Below are positions 25,211 to 34,667 of a stretch of DNA of 64,000 nucleotides, in pieces. The stretch comes from Methylomicrobium lacus LW14 (lineage in GTDB: Bacteria; Pseudomonadota; Gammaproteobacteria; Methylococcales; Methylomonadaceae), in assembly GCF_000527095.1 (NCBI RefSeq), contig NZ_AZUN01000001.1, positions 4,320,920 through 4,384,919 on the forward strand, given 5' to 3'. Positions within the stretch are counted from its first letter, which is position 1. Every line of letters begins with the position of its first letter. Position numbers and translations under genes: made by a program. The notes under the pieces were generated by a model. The model was not told where the DNA came from. It saw only the letters and a list, made by a program, of their open reading frames with translations, and did no database searches.

Positions 25211-26188
25211 TTAGCTCCGGTTGAGTTCAGACCAGTGAATTAAAATTTCTTCCAACATCATCTGTTTATTGATTTGGCTATCGAGCCGTTCGCGCGCAGC
25301 CAACAATAAATCGTACAACTGATAAAGGTCTCTCAAGTTTAGCCGGCCGGACAGTTCTTGCAAGGGAGCGCGGAGAGAGGAATCCTGCAACAGATTGCCG
25401 TCCGGGCGAAATTTGCATTTGATCAGGTCGATCAGCCAGGAGGTCAGCCAGGCGAGCAGCGAGGGGAGCGGCAGTTTCTGCCAGTCTTCCGCCACCGCGA
25501 TGGGGCTTGCGCGGTGTTTGGCGATGTCGAGCCAGGCCTTGAAGCAGTCGCTTCGGGTGGTCAAGGCGTGTTCCTTCGCATAGTGCAGGGCGGCGAACGG
25601 CGCATTTTGGGCCAGCGTCGCCAAGGCTTCCGCATCGGCGATCGCCTGCGCCTTCAGCCAGGCCACGAGGGTTGCGCGGTCGGGCGGCGTGACGGCCAGG
25701 CGCTGGCAGCGGCTGGCGATCGTGATAGGCAATTTGGCGGGTTTTGCGCTGATCAACAGGATCACAGTGCGTTCGGTCGGCTCTTCGAGGCATTTCAAAA
25801 ATGCATTCGCGGCCGGCCGGTTCAATTGATCGGCCGGGTCGATGATCACGACGCGATAGGCGTCGTATTGCGGTTTGAGCTGCGTATCGACGATCAGTTC
25901 GCGAATCCGGTTGATGCCGATCGCTTTGCCGGGTTCGTCCGGGGCGACCGTGAACAGGTCCGGGTGGTTGCCGGCCGCAAACAGCTTGCAGCCGTGGCAC
26001 TGGCCGCAGGCTTCGCCGTCGGCATTCGGCGCCTGGCAGAGTAGGGCGGCGGCGAAGCGTTCGGCCAGTTCGCGCTTGCCGAGGCCTTTGTTGCCGGTGA
26101 TCAGCAGCGCCTGCGGGATGCGCTGTTGGCGGATATAGCCGCAAAGCTGGCGCCATTGGGCTTGCTGCCAGGGCAGTAACGGTTTCAT
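25211..26188 (-). CDS. holB: DNA polymerase III subunit delta-prime
   Basis: 325 residues. The AAA+ clamp-loader fold is shown by the LLITGNKGLGKRELAERFA loop (a P-loop variant), a zinc module with four Cys (CQAP...CGQCHGC), VVIIDPADQLNRPAANAFLKCLEEP, and the SRCQRL segment. Delta-prime is a rigid subunit of the clamp loader and is non-hydrolysing. Upstream on this strand, where tmk normally lies, there is instead a divergent dNMP-kinase-like gene. The 22 codons before the ATG include an in-frame stop overlapping it as ATGA, possibly a relic of tmk. Confidence 0.9.
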   Translation of the reverse strand: MKPLLPWQQAQWRQLCGYIRQQRIPQALLITGNKGLGKRELAERFAAALLCQAPNADGEACGQCHGCKLFAAGNHPDLFTVAPDEPGKAIGINRIRELIVDTQLKPQYDAYRVVIIDPADQLNRPAANAFLKCLEEPTERTVILLISAKPAKLPITIASRCQRLAVTPPDRATLVAWLKAQAIADAEALATLAQNAPFAALHYAKEHALTTRSDCFKAWLDIAKHRASPIAVAEDWQKLPLPSLLAWLTSWLIDLIKCKFRPDGNLLQDSSLRAPLQELSGRLNLRDLYQLYDLLLAARERLDSQINKQMMLEEILIHWSELNRS

Positions 26189-26321
26189 CGCTGCAAGGCC
26201 GAAGGCGAGTCGGCGAAGGCGGCTTGTTTTCTGTTTTTCTTTGACGTTAACATAGTGCCCTTATAGTCGTTTTTTGTAACATAAACTGTCAAGCGGTTTG
26301 ATGGTTTCATTGGAGGATGTG

Positions 26322-27143
26322 TTGAGAAAAATTATCGGCATTGCGGCGCCGGCCAGGTCGGGAAAGGATACCGTGGCGTCGATGTTGCTCCGGCATCGCA
26401 AGGTCGCCGCCTATGCGCTTGCAGACCCGCTCAAGATCGGCTGTCAGGCGCTCTTCGGCTTGACTGACGCAGAAACCTGGAACGACAGCATCAAGGAAAA
26501 CAGGATTCCCTTATGGGGGCGTTCACCGCGTGAATTCTTTCAGCATGTGGGTACGGACTGGATGCGCGCGCACAATCCGGAGCATTGGTTGATGCGGGCA
26601 GAGCGTGCGATTCACTCGCCTGTTAGCCAAGACAAAGGTTTAATGACGCCGTCGTTGCAAGACGCCAAGGCGCCGTTCAAGCTGGCCGCGCAAGCCTTCT
26701 TCGACCTGTCTTGCCGGCAAACCTGGGATAGCGATGCTGCCGATACGATGGACCCGTTCTGGAACTTGTCGCCCCGGCAAATGTTTGATTTGATCGAAGC
26801 CTTGGCCCTGACGGATTTCCCGGATTATTTTGCACGTAGAGCACAACGCCCGATAGCCGAGCCGACCAGGGGCGTACCTTTTTTGGAGGCAAGCGAGGTG
26901 ATCATCATCAAGGATATACGCTTCGAGAATGAGGCCGATTTCCTGCGCCGCCATAACGGAACCCTCTGGCACATCGTTCGAAATGACGCGCAAAAAGTCA
27001 ATGCGCATGCATCCGAGTTGGGCATCGCAATCGGGGAAAAAGACGTGGTGATTTACAACAATGGCACGCTTGAGCAACTCGCCATCGCGGTGGAAAAGGA
27101 GTGGCGAAACCACTGCTACGATGATGCCTTAACCAACGAGTAA
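26322..27143 (+). CDS. Deoxynucleotide monophosphate kinase-like P-loop protein with internal duplication
   Basis: 273 residues from a TTG start placed five bases after GGAGG (26312-26316); in-frame ATG 26301 is the alternative. The P-loop is APARSGKDT (residues 9-17), as in T4-type dNMP kinases. Residues 36-97 carry the family's PLK...FGL...W...WGRSPREFFQHVGTDWMR segment. Residues 118-178 repeat it in degenerate form (PFKLAAQAFFDL ... TW ... PFW.LSPRQMFDLI). The C-terminal half has IIIKDIRFENEADFLR, usual for the adenine-side strand. Phage enzymes phosphorylate dTMP, dGMP and hmdCMP. It sits where tmk is expected, on the opposite strand. Confidence 0.65.
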   Translation: MRKIIGIAAPARSGKDTVASMLLRHRKVAAYALADPLKIGCQALFGLTDAETWNDSIKENRIPLWGRSPREFFQHVGTDWMRAHNPEHWLMRAERAIHSPVSQDKGLMTPSLQDAKAPFKLAAQAFFDLSCRQTWDSDAADTMDPFWNLSPRQMFDLIEALALTDFPDYFARRAQRPIAEPTRGVPFLEASEVIIIKDIRFENEADFLRRHNGTLWHIVRNDAQKVNAHASELGIAIGEKDVVIYNNGTLEQLAIAVEKEWRNHCYDDALTNE

Positions 27144-27276
27144 ACTGTAAAGCTCTGGGTTTTCGATCCGGCGGCTTCAAAAAGTCAGCCTCAATTGGAT
27201 CTGGCATTGATAGGAAAAAGTCGACCCCAATCCGTCTAGTGACTCTCTTTCAGGGTCGACTCAATGTCTCAAAGGT

Positions 27277-27567
27277 TTAAACAATATGCTCCCAGTCTAT
27301 TTTATTAGGCATCGGGTTTTCTTTTTCCGGCCCAATGTCCGGGCTCTTTAATTCCTCGGGACATTGCTCACTCTTTTTCGTCTCGTTGACCAGGTAATTT
27401 TTAGCTTCTTGGGTGCCAAACGCGATGCCTTTCTTTGCGGCATCAAGATCGGGATAGATTGTCTTTCCTACGACCCCCCATAAGGCGAGGATCATCATCA
27501 CCATGGATAAAAAGGGCGCAGACACCATTAAAAATTTGATCAGTCCAAATAATAGATGTCTAGTCAT
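27277..27567 (-). CDS. Small membrane protein, unknown
   Basis: 96 residues. An N-terminal hydrophobic stretch of about 30 residues (LIKFLMVSAPFLSMVMMILALWGVVG) is followed by a hydrophilic, acidic tail with a single Cys. A strong GGAGGAGG site precedes the ATG, which supports real expression. I recognise no family. It lies between the dNMP-kinase-like gene and the ABC-like gene, transcribed opposite to both. Confidence 0.5.
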   Translation of the reverse strand: MTRHLLFGLIKFLMVSAPFLSMVMMILALWGVVGKTIYPDLDAAKKGIAFGTQEAKNYLVNETKKSEQCPEELKSPDIGPEKENPMPNKIDWEHIV

Positions 27568-27792
27568 GGTTGCCTCCTCCTGTAAGCGTACTGGTCATTT
27601 TTACCATAAATGATCCATAAAATATAGTCGTACTGCTACCGAGATCTCCGATAATTTATGCCGATTCTCCCACAAATCAATTGATGAATAGCGTAAGCTT
27701 AATGCAATCTTTATGAATTTGTTCGTAAATATCAGATGAAAAAACTCTTTAGGGCAATCTTTAAACTGTTACGTCTCGGGAGGTAATCATTG

Positions 27793-29487
27793 ATGCATCA
27801 TAAAGAAAATTTTTTTATTAAGTTTATGAGGTTGGCGGGCCCTTTTTGGCGTTCCAAAAACCGCTTAATCATAGGGGTAGAGACTGTCTTGCTGATTGGT
27901 CTGACGGTGATGCAAATTGAACTGGCAGTCTATATTACCCAATGGAATGCAGATCTTTTTGATGCCATTGAGCAGCGATCAATGGCTGGCGTAAAAAACC
28001 AGGCCGTCGTATTGATGCTGATTTTCATTGGCGGCATCACTATCGCTACAGTCCATTTAATCGTCAAACGGCGCTTATTGATTGGTTGGCGGACATGGCT
28101 AACCGAAAAAGTCATTGCCAAATGGATTGAACAAGGCCGCCATTATCAGATTACCTTTTTATCCCAAAATGACCATGACAATCCGGACGGCCGCATCGCC
28201 GAAGACATTCGTATTGCGACCGAAGACGCTATAGCGCTAAGTCATTCATTGTTTTACTGTTTACTGATGTTGGCGAGCTTTACCCCTATTCTTTGGGGCA
28301 TCTCCGGAAGAGTGGTATTTGAGTTCGGCAGCGTTTCGATTCCGGTGATGGGATACTTGGTCTGGATTTCGATCAGCTACTCAATCTGCGCTTCGATTTT
28401 TGGCTGGTGGATGGGTAAACCGATGACATCGGCCACGCATACAAGACAAACCCAAGAGGCTAATTTTCGGCACGACCTGATCGATATCCAGAATCATTCT
28501 CAAGCTATCGCACTGATTCGCGGCGAGATCAACGAACAAGAGCGGCTACTCGATTCGTTTCAAGCGATTATCGCGTCCTATGCCGAACAAACGACAGCTT
28601 GGATTAGGATTCAGATATTTACTTCCGGCTACTCGGTCGCCTCTATGGCTTTGCCGATTTTAGTCGCATCGCCTCGTTATATCGCCGGCGCCATTTCATT
28701 GGGGATGTTGATTCAATCCGTCCAGGCCTTTCAGCATATGGTTTCCGCTTTGTCCTGGCCGGTCGACAACATGGCCCAAATCGCCAAATGGCGAACATCG
28801 GTCGAGCGGGTTTTAGGGCTCATGAATGCACTTGATCATCTGGAACGTGACATTTCCGATCTGAATTCACAGCAAATCCATGTCAATGAGGCCAATGTTT
28901 CGGCGCTAAAGTTCAAAAACATCAGGCTGGAAGGCCAGGAAGGCGAAAAACTTTCCATCGTTGTCAATCATGAAATCAAAGCGGGCGAGCATGTGCTGAT
29001 TGCCGATCAAGCCAACAATGGAGCCAAGCTGTTTAAGGCGATTGCCGGTTTATGGCCCTGGGGATCCGGCCAAATTGAAGTTCCGGCGGGCCAATCGACA
29101 TTCTTTATGCCGCCCAAGCCCTACCTGCCTGCAAAGTCGTTATTTGAAGCCATTTGCTACCCCAAAACCAAGGCGGCGTTTGACCTGGCCGAGGTAGAAA
29201 AAAAGCTTGAGCAAGTCGGCCAAAAAGCCCTTATCCATCAACTGAACCGAGTCGATGCCTGGGAAGATGTGCTGTCAAATGAACAGCAGCAGTGTTTAGG
29301 CTTGGTGCGCGCGTTATTGCATCGGCCGCAATGGATTTTCGTGCAGGAAGCTCTCGACTCACTGCCGCCCGATGACGAGGCGAAAATGCTCAAATTATTG
29401 GCCCACGAATTACCTCATGCAGGCATTTTGACGATTACGCATCAGCCGGCTGCGCAGGCTTTTCACCAACGGAAACTCAAGCTTTAG
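27793..29487 (+). CDS. BacA/YddA-type ABC transporter protein with degenerate ATPase domain
   Basis: 564 residues. The membrane part (about 1-345) matches the SbmA/BacA-like domain: LFDAIEQRS, WRTWLTEKVIAKWI, NPDGRIAEDIR, ANFRHDLIDIQNHSQAIALIRGE. The C-terminal half aligns with the family's nucleotide-binding domain (LFKAIAGLWPWGSGQI), but Walker A reads ADQANNGAK at 404-412 (no Gly-Lys-Ser/Thr), the signature reads LSNEQQQC (494-501), and Walker B reads WIFVQE (514-519) with the Asp lost. The frame is intact. GGGAGG precedes the ATG. It is probably a transporter driven by the proton gradient, as SbmA is, or a non-hydrolysing protein. Confidence 0.7.
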   Translation: MHHKENFFIKFMRLAGPFWRSKNRLIIGVETVLLIGLTVMQIELAVYITQWNADLFDAIEQRSMAGVKNQAVVLMLIFIGGITIATVHLIVKRRLLIGWRTWLTEKVIAKWIEQGRHYQITFLSQNDHDNPDGRIAEDIRIATEDAIALSHSLFYCLLMLASFTPILWGISGRVVFEFGSVSIPVMGYLVWISISYSICASIFGWWMGKPMTSATHTRQTQEANFRHDLIDIQNHSQAIALIRGEINEQERLLDSFQAIIASYAEQTTAWIRIQIFTSGYSVASMALPILVASPRYIAGAISLGMLIQSVQAFQHMVSALSWPVDNMAQIAKWRTSVERVLGLMNALDHLERDISDLNSQQIHVNEANVSALKFKNIRLEGQEGEKLSIVVNHEIKAGEHVLIADQANNGAKLFKAIAGLWPWGSGQIEVPAGQSTFFMPPKPYLPAKSLFEAICYPKTKAAFDLAEVEKKLEQVGQKALIHQLNRVDAWEDVLSNEQQQCLGLVRALLHRPQWIFVQEALDSLPPDDEAKMLKLLAHELPHAGILTITHQPAAQAFHQRKLKL

Positions 29488-29696
29488 AAAGCGCAGATAA
29501 TTTTGATCGGCTCAAGCCGGCCATTTTGCGACATTCAATTAATCGAAAACTTCGGTTATGATTGGCAGGTTTAAGTTAGTAAGCTGACTCAGCTACCTGT
29601 CAAGCAAACTTCTTTTCGTCAAATCATTTATCTGCTACTTTTTTATAAGTTAACAACATAATGTTTATAGAAAAAATATTTTAAGGATAAATTTTA

Positions 29697-32600
29697 GTGA
29701 AAATAAAAATTCTAGGTGCCAATGGACTTCACGCTAGTGAAATCCGAGCCGTTACTAAAATGGAAGCATTTCGTGATAGTTGGTACGCATATGCCGGAGT
29801 TTTAGTCGTAGATGATCAAGGCTCAATGGATATTGATGTTCTAATCATAACACACGACCGCTTGTTATTAGTAGAGCTTAAAGAATGGAATGGTGATTTA
29901 GAAGACATTGGTGGTCAATGGTATATCAATGGTTCATCAAGGGGTAAAAGCCCATATGCAACAAAGCGAGTACATGCGATTCGTTTAGGTAAGCTCTTGG
30001 AAAAAGAATTAAAGCATAAATTAGGATATTCTCTTTTTGTCGAAGCTCACGTCGTATTGTGTGGAAATTCAACTCCTGAAAAAATCTCTAATAAAGAGAA
30101 AAGATTTGTTCATACGCTTGATGATTTCTTAAAAATTTCAAGTTCAGTTTATGATGAGATCGTTGGACACAGTGACGTACCAAAGCATCTGTTTGAAACG
30201 CTAAGAAAACCTAGACCTAACAGCAAGGAATATCTGCCAATATTACAAGGTTTCTTTGATAGCCCAAAAGTTAGACCAAAACAGTTCAAGATTCACAATT
30301 TCATTGCTGAAGAAACTCCTTGGTTTACCCATAGGAGCCAATTGTACAAGGAGTTTAAAGGATTTCACGAAGACGCAGCACATGAACTCGCTTTAATGCG
30401 GCGATGGGATTTTAGCCAACTTGGAACTGGTTTTGCTACTCAGAATCAATGGGCTGATATTGCATTGAGAGAGTCACGGATATTGGGATATGCCCGTGAT
30501 AGGAATAACAGGCTAGATGAGTATCTTCTCCGCTCTAAAATGTCTCTTGGAAAAGATGATATTACTGAGGATGTTACCGAAATTTATGAAATTCGCCGTA
30601 CCTATACTCGACTTGACGATTTTATTAATGGCCAGATTAATCAATCTGATACTGAATCACGACTTGATTTAGTGCGAGCATTATTAGTTCCATTTTCAGA
30701 ACTCCATAGTATTGGCATTGGACATCGAGATGTGGACGGCCATAATCTTTGGTACGCTAGTGAACAAGCAAGTATTGTTGTTTCAGGATTTGCAACAGCA
30801 TTTTTTCCAGAAAGAGGGACGATTAGAGACTTGCGTGAGCAATTACAAAGTAGCAATTTAAAGCTGCCAGAGGATGCCTATAAAACAGAAGGAGAGATAT
30901 TAGACGCTTTCCGTCAAGATGTATTTATGTTAGCAACCATCGCTTATCGCATTTGTTTTAAAGAGCAGACACTCAAAAAAGATGATGATGGCATTCTTGT
31001 TTGGAAGGAACCAAATCCAGATGATTTCCAGGGTCGCTTAAATTCTTGGTTCATTAAAGCATTATCCTTTGAGCCAAAAGATAGATTCGCAAATGCCTCT
31101 GAAATGCTGTCCCAGTTTAATGATACAACAGGATTAGCATCGAATTTATCTGATGATTTTAGTGCCTTTGACGCTGTAATGGAGGGTGATTTTGTAAAAC
31201 GAAACTGGGGCATAATTAATCTATTTATGAAATATCCTCCTGCACCTGGAGAGAATCCCTCTGTTGGTGGCGAGACAAGCAAATATCGTACATTTGCGGA
31301 TGAGTCAGAAGCATACGTTAAAATTTGGCAACAGGTTAAATCTCAACAAAATCGCGCGGGAGAAAATCGACGGATATTGAGATTTCGACAACGCATTGAA
31401 CATATTGCAAAGAGTAACATCCCTACCCCTCAAATCATTGATTATGGCTTGTTAGAAAGTGGTGGACTTTACCTAATCACACGGATTGAACCAGGACAGC
31501 TATGGAAAGAAGCTATATCCGAGATAGAAGATAGTGAGCATCGCTTACAGGTTGCGATTTCTTTGGTCACTACACTGATTGATCTGCATGAACAAGGTCT
31601 AACCCATGGTGATATTCACCCCGATAATATTTTAGTTAAAACCACCACAGATGTGGAATCGGATAATAACGAAGTAAAACTCCCTGTCGTCATTCTACTT
31701 GATATGTTGGATTTCGGTGAACAAACTGAACCATTCAACCTTGAGTACGGACCTTCAAATCCTGCTGCCGCTGACGCAGAGGAAAGAGATAGGTTTGCTG
31801 CTTACAAGATGATTAAAGAACTGATTGAGGGGGATGACTTTCCTGTAATCACCGAAGAAATAAATCGTGGATTTAAGTCCCCTAATGGGATTCCAGTTGC
31901 GCTGTCTCCTCTGCAAGAAGCTTTGAAAGCTGCTTTAGCGTCAAAATCAACAGAAAAAACCGCTCCAGAGCAACCCTCGATTTATTTTATTTGGAACGAT
32001 TACTCTTTCCCCAGTTCTGACTTTGAACTTGAACATGATGGAGCGTTCTATCATTGCAACACGGTGTGGGATAGGAGAAACACAGAGCTCCTTCACTGTT
32101 ATCTCACTTCGGTTAACTCATCACTTTCTATAACATTTGATCCCGAACAACGGCAAATTCGTGATGTTCGCTTCAAGCCAAATATTCCGCTCAGCGAAGT
32201 TGTTCAAGCTAGCAAAAAATCACAGGAACAATTGAGCTGTAAAATTGTGATTAAACAAGGCTTTCCAAATCCCAGTTCAACTCGAGCAGTTTTAAATTTT
32301 TTACTAAGCCTTGATAGCGTACTTACACTTTTAGAGGAAAAATTCACTTCTATAGAAGATGCAACTACAGAAGATGGACTTGAAACTGAATATGTTTCTG
32401 TAAGGGATATTTGGAGGACTCTAGCCGAAACAGAAAAGGAGACGCTCTTAACGGTAGAGATAGGAGACACAGAAATCCAAGAAAACTTTAACGGTCATCT
32501 GTTAATTCCTTATATTAACAACTCAGGAAGAACTTTCGATTTTGAAATAGATGACATTGTATTAGTTAAAGAAGAAGGGGAAGATAACAGCTTAGGTAAC

Positions 32601-34667
32601 TTGGATGTTTACCAAACTAATGCTGACTTCCTTTTCTTGAATCCCAAACGTGCCAAGTTACAAAATCATCTAAAAAAAGGCAATATCCTTCAACTTGAAT
32701 CGGTGCGAAATAAAGCATCACGAGATCGAAGGCATAAAGCACTTGAGAGGGTTCTAGATAACGCAGCTTCAATACCCAAGCTCATGGACTATTTTGACAT
32801 TAAAATAGCCCCTGACTTGGTACAGCTTGAGGATGAACCAGATGATCAGATAATTTCAAGATATAATTCCAATGGTAAAAAACTAAACCCAAAACAAGAA
32901 GAGGCATTTCGTCAACTCACGGCTTGGGGACCTTTGGGCGTTCTTCAAGGACCTCCAGGTACAGGTAAAACTGCATTTATCAGTATTTTTATACATTACC
33001 TTTTTCATGATCTTGGTGCTCGCAATATTCTTTTAGTTGGACAATCCCACACATCTGTTGATAATGTGGCTAAAAAGGTTAGGGAGGTATGCAAGGATCA
33101 TAAGACTGAGTTATCAGTAGTCCGTATTGGACAAGAAAACATGATTGCTACCGAGTTGCTTGATACACATACAAGGGCTCTTCAAAGGCGAATGCGTCAC
33201 CAATTTCATCGAGAATATGATCAACGCATATGTACTTTTTCTCGAAGTTTAGTTTTGCCAGATAGTTTTGTCAGAGAGGTCGCCGCCGTCCACAGGAATA
33301 TATCTCCATTGCTTGATACTTTAAGAAAATGTGCTGAAGGAATTACAGAGATAACATCTAGACCTGTTCAATCTGAAAAAGACCAAGACAGATTGGCAGA
33401 CCTAATAAATGAACAAGAAAAACAAGAAAATGCTTTTCAGTCTTTTGTTAATAGTCGTTTTCCGATTGATGCCAATAGGTTGATTAATAGCGAAAAACGT
33501 TGGGAAACTATTGTGCAAATAATCGCCGATTCGCATGAAATCAATAACCCATCTGCAACTACAAAATTATCCAATTTATTGAAACTCAGTCATGAATGGC
33601 TTGATGTACTTAAAACGGGGGAAGCCAATTATGACCAGTTTTTAGTAAAAACTAGACAGCTTGTTTGTGGAACTCTCGTTGGTTTAGGACAGAAACAACT
33701 TGGTATTGCTGAAACTGATTTTGATTGGGTGATTGTTGATGAAGCGGCTCGTGCCCAAGCAAGTGAACTTATGATTGCTATTCAATCTGGTAGGCGGGTA
33801 CTATTGGTAGGAGACCACAGACAACTACCGCCTCTTTATGATAAGAATCATCTCAAATCTGTTGCCAAACGACTTGGTATCTCTCAAAAAAGCATCATAA
33901 AAACAGATTTTCAAAGACTATTTGAAACCACTAAAGGAATTACTCTTGATACACAATATAGGATGTGCGAACCGATTGGTGATTTAGTCTCACATTGTTT
34001 CTATGCAAATGAGCTCACAAAGTTAAAAACTGGACGTGGTTCTTCTCCTGATTGGTATTCTGCTATGCCGCATCCTTGGAATACACCTGTAGTATGGATA
34101 GATAGTGGACAAGGCGAGTGTGCAACAGGTGAAGAGCCTAATCGCAATGGTAAGGGCAAAGGATATGTTAATCATCATGAAATAAATATAATTTTAGATT
34201 ATTTATGCTTACTTTCTCAGAGTCCGCATTTAGAACACATCCGTGAATCTCATACGGAATCTCAAAAATATGTAATTGGTATTATCACCATGTACCGAGC
34301 ACAACTAGACCTTCTTGAACAGAAGCTCAGTCAAGCGGAATGGGCGGGACCTTTGCGAAACTTGATAAAAATCGATACTGTAGATTCTTATCAAGGTCAG
34401 GAAAACCCCATAATAATTTTAAGTTTGGTTAGAGATTCCATTGATAAACAACAAGGATTTCTAGTAGATGAGCCTCGAATCAATGTATCTCTGTCGCGAG
34501 CACAAGAGCGATTAATTATTATTGGAGCTTGCCGTATGTGGCAAAACATGAATAGCGACGATCCATTAGCAAGGGTTTTTAAGTTTGTCAAAGAACAAGC
34601 AATAGCCAAGGAAAGTGACTACAAAATCGTTGGTGCAGATTCCTTAAATGGGGGGAGAAATGGATAA
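29697..34667 (+). CDS. NERD nuclease - tandem protein kinase - SF1 helicase fusion, putative defence protein
   Basis: 1656 residues from a GTG start, AAGGA nine bases upstream. Residues 1-170 are a NERD domain with D47, E60 and K62 as in PD-(D/E)XK nucleases. Residues 200-475 are kinase-like with HRDVDGHN (343-350), but SGF replaces DFG. Residues 520-750 are a second kinase-like domain: K542, HGDIHPDN (637-644), LDFG (671-674). From about 1060 comes a Dna2/Upf1-like SF1 helicase: GPPGTGKT (1085-1092), DEAA (1348-1351), GDHRQLPP, QYRM, VDSYQGQE (1562), RINVSLSRA. NERD plus kinase recalls PglW of BREX; kinase plus COG1112-type helicase recalls Mokosh. Strikingly AT-rich against its neighbours, so acquired by transfer. 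Confidence 0.75.
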   Translation: MKIKILGANGLHASEIRAVTKMEAFRDSWYAYAGVLVVDDQGSMDIDVLIITHDRLLLVELKEWNGDLEDIGGQWYINGSSRGKSPYATKRVHAIRLGKLLEKELKHKLGYSLFVEAHVVLCGNSTPEKISNKEKRFVHTLDDFLKISSSVYDEIVGHSDVPKHLFETLRKPRPNSKEYLPILQGFFDSPKVRPKQFKIHNFIAEETPWFTHRSQLYKEFKGFHEDAAHELALMRRWDFSQLGTGFATQNQWADIALRESRILGYARDRNNRLDEYLLRSKMSLGKDDITEDVTEIYEIRRTYTRLDDFINGQINQSDTESRLDLVRALLVPFSELHSIGIGHRDVDGHNLWYASEQASIVVSGFATAFFPERGTIRDLREQLQSSNLKLPEDAYKTEGEILDAFRQDVFMLATIAYRICFKEQTLKKDDDGILVWKEPNPDDFQGRLNSWFIKALSFEPKDRFANASEMLSQFNDTTGLASNLSDDFSAFDAVMEGDFVKRNWGIINLFMKYPPAPGENPSVGGETSKYRTFADESEAYVKIWQQVKSQQNRAGENRRILRFRQRIEHIAKSNIPTPQIIDYGLLESGGLYLITRIEPGQLWKEAISEIEDSEHRLQVAISLVTTLIDLHEQGLTHGDIHPDNILVKTTTDVESDNNEVKLPVVILLDMLDFGEQTEPFNLEYGPSNPAAADAEERDRFAAYKMIKELIEGDDFPVITEEINRGFKSPNGIPVALSPLQEALKAALASKSTEKTAPEQPSIYFIWNDYSFPSSDFELEHDGAFYHCNTVWDRRNTELLHCYLTSVNSSLSITFDPEQRQIRDVRFKPNIPLSEVVQASKKSQEQLSCKIVIKQGFPNPSSTRAVLNFLLSLDSVLTLLEEKFTSIEDATTEDGLETEYVSVRDIWRTLAETEKETLLTVEIGDTEIQENFNGHLLIPYINNSGRTFDFEIDDIVLVKEEGEDNSLGNLDVYQTNADFLFLNPKRAKLQNHLKKGNILQLESVRNKASRDRRHKALERVLDNAASIPKLMDYFDIKIAPDLVQLEDEPDDQIISRYNSNGKKLNPKQEEAFRQLTAWGPLGVLQGPPGTGKTAFISIFIHYLFHDLGARNILLVGQSHTSVDNVAKKVREVCKDHKTELSVVRIGQENMIATELLDTHTRALQRRMRHQFHREYDQRICTFSRSLVLPDSFVREVAAVHRNISPLLDTLRKCAEGITEITSRPVQSEKDQDRLADLINEQEKQENAFQSFVNSRFPIDANRLINSEKRWETIVQIIADSHEINNPSATTKLSNLLKLSHEWLDVLKTGEANYDQFLVKTRQLVCGTLVGLGQKQLGIAETDFDWVIVDEAARAQASELMIAIQSGRRVLLVGDHRQLPPLYDKNHLKSVAKRLGISQKSIIKTDFQRLFETTKGITLDTQYRMCEPIGDLVSHCFYANELTKLKTGRGSSPDWYSAMPHPWNTPVVWIDSGQGECATGEEPNRNGKGKGYVNHHEINIILDYLCLLSQSPHLEHIRESHTESQKYVIGIITMYRAQLDLLEQKLSQAEWAGPLRNLIKIDTVDSYQGQENPIIILSLVRDSIDKQQGFLVDEPRINVSLSRAQERLIIIGACRMWQNMNSDDPLARVFKFVKEQAIAKESDYKIVGADSLNGGRNG

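Noticed and set aside
26260..26292. A possible minus-strand promoter for holB (TTGACA at 26292-26287)
   Set aside because: The nearest TATAAG is 21 bases away, which is too long a spacer, and no good hexamer lies at 16-18 bases.
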